A DNA stretch of 64,000 nt from assembly GCA_023052935.1 (NCBI GenBank), contig CM041292.1:31321454-31385453 (forward strand). The letters are read 5' to 3'. Positions 58,171-64,000 of the stretch are shown here, piece after piece. This DNA is from Piezodorus guildinii (taxonomy: Eukaryota > Arthropoda > Insecta > Hemiptera > Pentatomidae). The translations under genes were made by a program, and so were the position numbers. Every line of letters begins with the position of its first letter. The stretch's first letter is position 1. A model generated the notes under the pieces. The model did not search any database. It saw nothing but the letters and a program-made list of their open reading frames with translations, and was not told the DNA's origin.

Positions 58171-59066
58171 AATCTGGTGCGGGCAACACACGACTTTCAC
58201 TTACCTCCATTTTTAAAATCAATGAAAGAATTTTCAAATACAGTTAGAGATAAAAATACGTGAAACTATTAAAGAATTAATTAAATCGAATTTCTATAGA
58301 AAAATGTGTTTTATTAAAAAATCTATTATAATATTATCTAAAACAATTACTTAGTTTTATCGGTTTTTTATCACTCTCTATTAACTTTTAAAAGCTTGTG
58401 TATGAGCTAATATTTTTTCTAAAATCTTTAGCTTTCCAACGGTGTATCATACATGTATATTACTGTTCTTATGTTCAAAAACGAAAAATTGCATTAAAAA
58501 AAAATATTTTTTCTGTTTTCTCCTTTAGTTGGGTATCGAATTCATTTAATTTATACATTTACCTGTTTTTCATCAGTAGTAACAAGATAATATAGTTATT
58601 TTTAAAGAATCGACAAAATTAAAGGTACTTTAGAGAAAGAAAATTTAAAATATCGGCATTTAAGCCCTGTCAGAACATTTTTATCCGAATGAAACCTAAA
58701 TTATATCAAAGCCTGTTAAATTTTACATCGATATAGCGAGTTTAATCAAAATCGTAGGAACCGTTTTTGAGCAAATCGAAAAAAGTTGCAAAATGCATGG
58801 TATAAAGTGGCTCTTCTGGTAAGATCATTTTGATGAAAAAGGTTTTGTTCTCGGGCGTATATTTGTCTTAAATATGAAATTTCAGTTTCAGAGGACTTAC
58901 CGTTTCCGCCTGGGAGTTACCAGACACACACACAGAACTTTTTGCGGGAATGGGTTATTTTGACTCAGGGGACCCTAAAATGTGTATTTTCTTTGAAAAC
59001 TGAAATTCGAAAATTTTCACGATCGCAATACTTTACCTTACTATACATAGTAAGTGGAAGTAAAAA
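58171..59066 (+). repeat. A-rep family, reference full-length copy (896 bp)
   Basis: Best-preserved copy. Order: CTGGTGCGGGCAACACACG, ACTTTCACTTACCTCC, an AT-rich 5' half, CTTTCCAACGG, AAAGGTACTTTAGAG, GCATTTAAGCCCTGTCAG, GTTTTTGAG, CTCGGGCGTATATTTGTCTT, a (CA)n tract, TTTTTGCGGGA, GACTCAGGGGACCCTAAAA, ACGATCGCAATACTTTACC and a short palindrome CTTACTATACATAGTAAG ending in GTGGAAGTAAAAA. ACTTTCACTTAC near the start and GTAAGTGAAAGT at the end are inverted to each other. No frame is conserved between copies. About 15 full or partial copies are in the window. Class unknown. Confidence 0.9.
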
Positions 59067-59189
59067 TATGTTGCGATGTTTTGACCGAGTTTCAATGAAT
59101 TTCTTTCCAAGGGTGTCGTGTTTATCAATCTCAGTAGGTGGCTTGCTTTGGAAGATTAAATAACCAGCAGGTTTAAATTAATGCTATCT

Positions 59190-59815
59190 TTAATGAGAAC
59201 TAATGCATAGATTTTACACTAAAACTTTATTGACATAATGTGTAGGACTATGACTGAGAATACTAAGGAACTTATTACTATTAACTTTGCTATACAATAT
59301 TACAAAAGATCGGTACCTTAAAACATTTAGTTGGGTGGAGAAAGGGGGAATTCGTCTTAGGCGTACCATCTTGGTCTCATCCCCCAGCATCTCGCTAGAC
59401 TCCTCTCTGATTGATCTTCGACCTCCCACGGACTTCTCTCTGATGGACTTCAACTATCTTTTCCCTGGAATACGACCACCCTCTTCTGGTTCTCATCTAT
59501 CTTCCTCTTCAATAATATAAATTTTTTGGAAACTACCAATTTCCTTTTGGTGTTCATGATGTAGGAGGGCGGAGTTGATATGGGAAGTGCTCGAAGTCCG
59601 CGGTCCAGCCTTTGAAGATACTAACATCAGGAAATGGCCAAGGGTATTTCTAATATCGTAAAGGCGGTGTCGTAAATCCTTATTATATTGCGCTTATCTC
59701 TCGACAACCTTTAATATGCTTGCTAACAGCTATCTCTGGGGTCTAGGAAGTTCCCGAGGCACTAATGGGGAAGCCAAGAGAGCAGGCAAATGTAATTTTG
59801 CCGACAAAGGTTTAT
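59190..59815 (-). repeat. Family E repeat, copy 3
   Basis: Reversed relative to 28740-29555: CCTCGGGAACTTCCTAGACC, GGCTGGACCGCGGAC, CATATCAACTCCGCCC and the AATATTGTATAG / TTAGTATTCTCAG 3' blocks can be read on the minus strand, as can an AATAAA at about 59230. Jockey-C sequence begins at its 5' side. Confidence 0.6.
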
Positions 59816-59817
59816 TT

Positions 59818-60330
59818 ATTAAGAAATGCATCAAGTAAATGTGATGATAAATTTAATACAATGGCATGAAATACATGTAGAGACACCACTACGAGTTCCA
59901 GTAAGAGTTATCATTCAGAGAGTCACCAGGCCATCTTTCGGACGCTTCGAAGGAGTATCAGGAATCGGAGAGGAAGCAATGATTCAAAGTGATTGGTTAA
60001 TGTTAGGATGGAGTTTGTAGTGAAAGGAATCTAACATGGTTTGGGCCAAATGAGCAAGATATGAAACATTAAAGCCTTTATCAAGGGGTTTATTTGTGAC
60101 AAAGTAAGGAGCGTTAAGGATCTTGGATTGTAAGGATTGGATACGAGAGGAATTCGATGGTTTAGTAGAGCTCCAAAGCTCAACTCCGTCAACAGACTGG
60201 CCTTACAACAGTCGTTTAAATAAGCTGTTTGTAGTTTTGTGAAAGATTAGAAGGTTTATTTAATCCCCAGCTGTCTAATTTGTCTAGTAAGTGTTGCAGT
60301 AGCCGAAAATGTACCGCGGTTTTTTTTTTT
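59818..60330 (-). mobile_element. Jockey-C LINE fragment next to family E
   Basis: Shares the CGGACGCTTCGAAGGAGTAT block and the TAGTAGAGCTCCAAAGCTCA block with 18706-19564. Tail region at 59820-59860. Frames are broken. Confidence 0.7.
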
Positions 60331-60856
60331 TTGTAGATTCCTGTAGTTCCTGTTTTGTAGTCCTGAAGTTAGGAAGGAATTTAGATTAGATGGACTATAT
60401 GAAATAAATTTATTTAGTATAAATATATATAAAGTGTTTTATATGTAATGTGTTATATATGTAAGAGCAAGATGCATTACTTAATATTTTTCACTGTTAC
60501 CGTAGGAGAACATCTCTGTTTTTAATAAGTAAGTAAGTAAAACGTCTTGCATTTTCAAATTTCACAGAAAAAACTATATTTTGTATTCCTGTAAAAAAAG
60601 AAGAAGATATTTTTAGCAAAAACTAATCTAATAATGATCAGACCCCAAGTTATTCCGAATGAGTCTTCTAGAGTTATCCTTAATAAAAAAATTAAAAAAA
60701 TCAATGTGTCTAGGTTCAGTAAAAGAGAAATATTCTGAAAATGATTTTTTAACAGAACAAGAAACTAAACAGGAGTTAAAAAAACAAAAAGTACCTAATC
60801 AATTTAAATAAATATAGCCTTTGTGATGGCCTGCTGTACCCACTAACTGAGAGAGA
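60331..60856. other. Unassigned AT-rich region
   Basis: Nothing recognised. Confidence 0.5.
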
Positions 60857-61704
60857 GACAGTTCTTTATTAAGTAATATTACAATCAGTCCAATTAGGAT
60901 ATTATTAATAGTGATAAAGTACAACATTCATACTACATTCACACGATATATACAAAACAATAAATTTATATAATAATAATACAATATACATATATACAAA
61001 AAAAAAAAAATCAATAACAATATTGTACAAAACAAAATCAATAAAAGGAGGAGGAAATTCCAATTTGGATCTGCTGCTCAACTTCGCTGAGTTGCTACAG
61101 TACACAGCATACCGCATCAATCCCGAAGACAATCTTAAAGAAGAAAAAAGATAGAGAGAGATTCCGCCAAATAGGAAGTACATATATTTTACTAATTTTT
61201 AAATCGGTCATGGACATCTGAAAATCCCGACTAGCCTCAATATATATGGTGATGCAGGATTCCCAGTGAGTCCAAGATTATGGTCTCCGCCATGTTTTGC
61301 ATCTCATTTTTTCCGAGTCCATATTTCTCTAAAAATAATCCAGTGGCTACTGGGATGGTCCCCCTGCTTCCGAACCAAAGTCCCACGACTTTAAATTCCC
61401 TTTCACCGAACTCTTCACGAATTTTTTCCCTCAGGTATGGAATACATTTTGTATAAATGTTCTCTTCCTCCTCTTGAATCCTCTTGCCTTGTTCCTGGTC
61501 ATTTGTTTCATATCTGATAGTGGGGTCCACTATCAGTGCTTCATTTTGTGTGGCATTAAATGCCAAGATATCCACAAATCTTGTCGACCCATCTGTATCA
61601 AGGCAAAAAACTTCCTGAAAACATTTATACTTTTTCACTTCCAAAAGTTCTGATATTTCTTTCTTTATGCGGTTGTGCCGGCGGGTAATACAAAAGTCAC
61701 TCAT
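60857..61704 (-). mobile_element. 5'-truncated R2-like LINE ending in a Jockey-type 3' tail
   Basis: On the minus strand: a coding part (61704-61237), about 190 bp of its own 3' sequence, then 61045-60857. That last part follows the final 150 bp of J2 (TGTATATATGTATATTGTAT, CGTGTGAATG(C/T)AGTATGAATG, TTAATAAAGAA) apart from an insertion of about 28 bp. There is no long A-tail. It is either a chimera or two families sharing a 3' recognition end. Confidence 0.65.
61237..61704 (-). pseudogene. R2-like restriction-like endonuclease domain, 5'-truncated (155 codons)
   Basis: Begins at an ATG close to the truncation point. RRHNRIKKEI matches the RHxxx segment after the CCHC of R2-type proteins. 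RFVDILAF, 14 residues, then D in IVDPTIRYE fits the (K/R)xxD-X12-14-D signature of the PD-(D/E)XK endonuclease (about residues 42-67). The later EEENIYTKCIPYLREK and GLWFGSRGTIP are familiar from arthropod R2-like proteins. In the full element this domain nicks the target for reverse transcription; here RT and N-terminal zinc fingers are absent. The frame is intact, so decay is slight. Confidence 0.62.
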
Positions 61705-62754
61705 AACTATGTTATGTTATATATATATGTTATGCTATACTACCTAAATTATGTTCCAAAGACCGTCTTACTCTACTTTGACGACAAATTTCACCTGAAC
61801 TGATATAATAGTTATCACGATTATCATACAGATTGGTTTTTTTTTCAGAAATCGCCCTGAAAAATGTAATAGCTTTACTCTAAATGTTTTTATAAGTTTC
61901 TCAAGATGAGCGAATTCCTTATCCCTCCCTCCGAAATATCAAAATACGTACTAACATTTCCTAAAACCAATGTCTATATAAAAATGCTTAATATGGAGGA
62001 CCTTCGGAATGAACTATCGGAAATGTCAAACCGTTGAGTCTTTTGTTAGTTTGTTTCCAAAGAGCAAGTATGAATGGGGTGAATGGAAAGCTCACTGATG
62101 AAAAACCACCTCGGCTCCAGATAAGTTTTCTATTTTCCTTTTCCAGGTAGCGGAGGCGGCCTTACATTACCTGGAACAATTACACTAAAACCATCACGGA
62201 ACTTATTTCTTTCTTTATGTATTACGAAACCTTTAAATATGATAGTATTATCATATTCAATTGAAATATCAGATAATAATATCTTGTTATCGAAGAAAGG
62301 TTTACTTCAGTCTATTTAGTTTAAACTCAAAATGAATATATTTACGTACGATTTGTATTTCAGGCATCAATTAACAAAATCCAGTTCTCAACATCTACTA
62401 AGGTCAATAGAATTTTCGAGTAGATTCTCGTCTCAATCTTTATAAATCTTTTATAAATTTCTCAATTTTACTTTCGAAGCCATAAACATATTTTTCTTGA
62501 CAAACTTATGCATTAAAGAAAGTTGGATAATGCTTTTTAATACGGCTATATCACAAATACAGATCATCCCATTGGTCATAAAAGTTGTAAATGACTTTTC
62601 AAAGAGCTATACAGTCAATTAATTGACAATTTTAAGTTTATTTTAGGTACAAAGGTCATCTTTTTTTGTTATCTCGAAGTGTTATGAGGAATACCTATGG
62701 TTAATGGGTTACGGAAAATTGTGTTGATAGGAAATTTGGAAATAAATGAGGTGC
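61705..62754. other. Region without recognised gene
   Basis: AT-rich, only short frames. Confidence 0.5.
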
Positions 62755-63110
62755 AGCTAAAAATTGGACTTTTAAGTCAACTATGTGATTTTATTTGAGA
62801 CAAAAAAAAGGGCATTTAGGATTTTACAAAGGATTTTGGATTGTGATGGTTGTAAGAAGTAGGAATTGGATGGTAGAGCCCAAAGCCTGGATTATTATCG
62901 ACCATATCGGTCACGTAACACTATAGTAACATATAAGAGCTTTTTTTAATTGACTTAAAGGTTTAAACGATTTTTAAACAAGTGTCTGTTCCTACTAGTT
63001 TGAAAGTTTTTTTGCTTGGGCTTTAAGGCGTAAAACCTCAAGGTCAACAGCGCCTAACCTACTAGTTCTAAGTTCCTCGTCGTTCTAGTCCTGTATGAGG
63101 TATTAAAAGC
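62755..63110 (-). mobile_element. Jockey-C LINE remnant, badly decayed
   Basis: Pieces such as ATTTTACAAAGGATTTTGGATTG, GTAGAGCCCAAAGCC and TAGTCCTGTATGAGG correspond to the Jockey-C RT end with gaps between them. Confidence 0.45.
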
Positions 63111-63124
63111 CCTTTAGTGGAATA

Positions 63125-63535
63125 TTCTTAATTTTTTTTTTATTTACAACTGAACTTCATGAGCGTAAAATTTATTGTGAAGAAACTACTTAGCGGTAGC
63201 AGTTCATTGTTAATTTAAGTCAGTAGGTATCGAGGCTGAAAAGAAGATTTCAACGGTTACCGAGGGTTATCAAAAATATGCAGAATTGATAAATTGCGGA
63301 CAAGGGAATCCATGTTAGGAGTTTAGAATTGAAAGTGGACCCATTTCGGGATAGGTCTGCGACAAACATGGTATTAAGGCAATTATGAATGGTTTGATTT
63401 GTGACGAAATAAAAATTCTGGATTTTTCATGGTATTTGAGATTTAAATGTTTGGATGCAGGAGGAATTAAATGGTTTGGTAGAGCCCCAAAGCTATATTC
63501 CATACGTCCAGATGGGCTTGATAATGGTAACATAA
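63125..63535 (-). mobile_element. Jockey-C LINE fragment
   Basis: Tail T10 at 63131-63140, TTTACAACTGAACTTCATGA near the UTR, then GGTAGAGCCCCAAAGCTATATTCC and CCAGATGGGCTTGATAATGG from the RT end. Truncated at about 63535, right beside an A-rep copy. Confidence 0.65.
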
Positions 63536-63537
63536 TT

Positions 63538-64000
63538 GTTTTTACTTTCACTTACTATGTATAGTAAGGGAAAGTATTGCGATTGTGAAAATTTTCTAAT
63601 TCCAGTTTTCAACGGAAATAAACATTTTAGGATCTGCTGAGTCCAAATGACCAAGTCCCGCAAAAAGGTCTGTGTGTGTGTGTGGTAACTCCCGGACGGA
63701 AACGGTAAGTCCTATGAAACTGAAATTTCATCTTTAAGACAAATACATGCCCGAGACGTTGCAAAAACGTTTGTCATCAAAATTAGCTTATCAGAAGAGC
63801 CACTTTATACCGTGCATTTAGCACTTTTTTTCAATTTTCTCAAAAACGGTTCCGACGATTTTGATTAAACTCATTACATCGATGTAAAATTTAATATGCT
63901 TAAACGCAGTGTAGGTTTCATTCGGATTAAAATGGTCTGACAGGGCATAAATGCCGATATTTTACACCTGAAAAGAACTAATTTTCTATTTCAAAGGGTA
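63538..64000 (-). repeat. A-rep family copy, cut by window end
   Basis: Begins with the reversed 3' end TTTTTACTTTCACTTACTAT and follows the family to the window edge. (GT)n tract at about 63670-63683. Confidence 0.88.

Overview
This is a strongly AT-rich stretch of animal nuclear DNA made almost entirely of transposable elements and their remains. No host gene, rRNA or genuine tRNA gene could be recognised. Jockey-clade LINEs, DD34D mariner relics, tRNA-derived SINEs, an R2-like endonuclease domain and Helitron and Penelope-like signatures point to an arthropod (insect or crustacean). The species cannot be named from the sequence.

Layout. 1-3851: Jockey LINE (J1), cut by the window edge at its 5' end, ORF2 broken by one deleted base. 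4111-4444: tRNA-derived SINE (family A) with a 13-bp target-site duplication (TSD). 5851-7309: noncoding repeat called family A-rep here, with a 350-bp-period duplication. 7654-12347: full-length Jockey LINE (J2) with two intact ORFs (438 and 894 aa) and a 12-bp TSD. 12.6-21.3 kb: SINE and LINE debris, mostly 5'-truncated. 22.5-24.7, 30.2-32.1, 34.4-36.1, 42.0-48.8, 58.2-59.1 and 63.5-64.0 kb: further A-rep copies, several hosting nested insertions (a mariner at 31.2 kb, Jockey fragments at 42.1 and 44.0 kb). 27.2-29.6 kb: two direct copies of another unclassified repeat (family E). 32.6-33.5 kb: two adjacent inverted-repeat elements with a Penelope-like, hammerhead-like motif. 36.7 kb: internally deleted mariner. 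37.3-38.1 kb: SINE split by a Jockey 3' end. 53.0-54.0 kb: another Jockey fragment beside a SINE. 55.0-57.0 kb: a 1.97-kb near-palindromic foldback element, next to a SINE with a 12-bp TSD. 57.5 kb: a 175-bp Helitron-like element. 60.9-61.7 kb: the C-terminal nuclease part of an R2-like LINE joined to a 3' tail closely related to that of J2.

How the parts relate. J2 is the only element seen with a complete coding set: ORF1 (zinc-knuckle nucleic-acid-binding protein) and ORF2 (APE endonuclease plus reverse transcriptase). It could be the machinery that made the many 5'-truncated Jockey copies. The SINEs would depend on a LINE-type machinery. The mariners, the Helitron and the foldback element are non-autonomous. 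All names, ages and host assignments are inferences from reading motifs by eye; no database search was possible.
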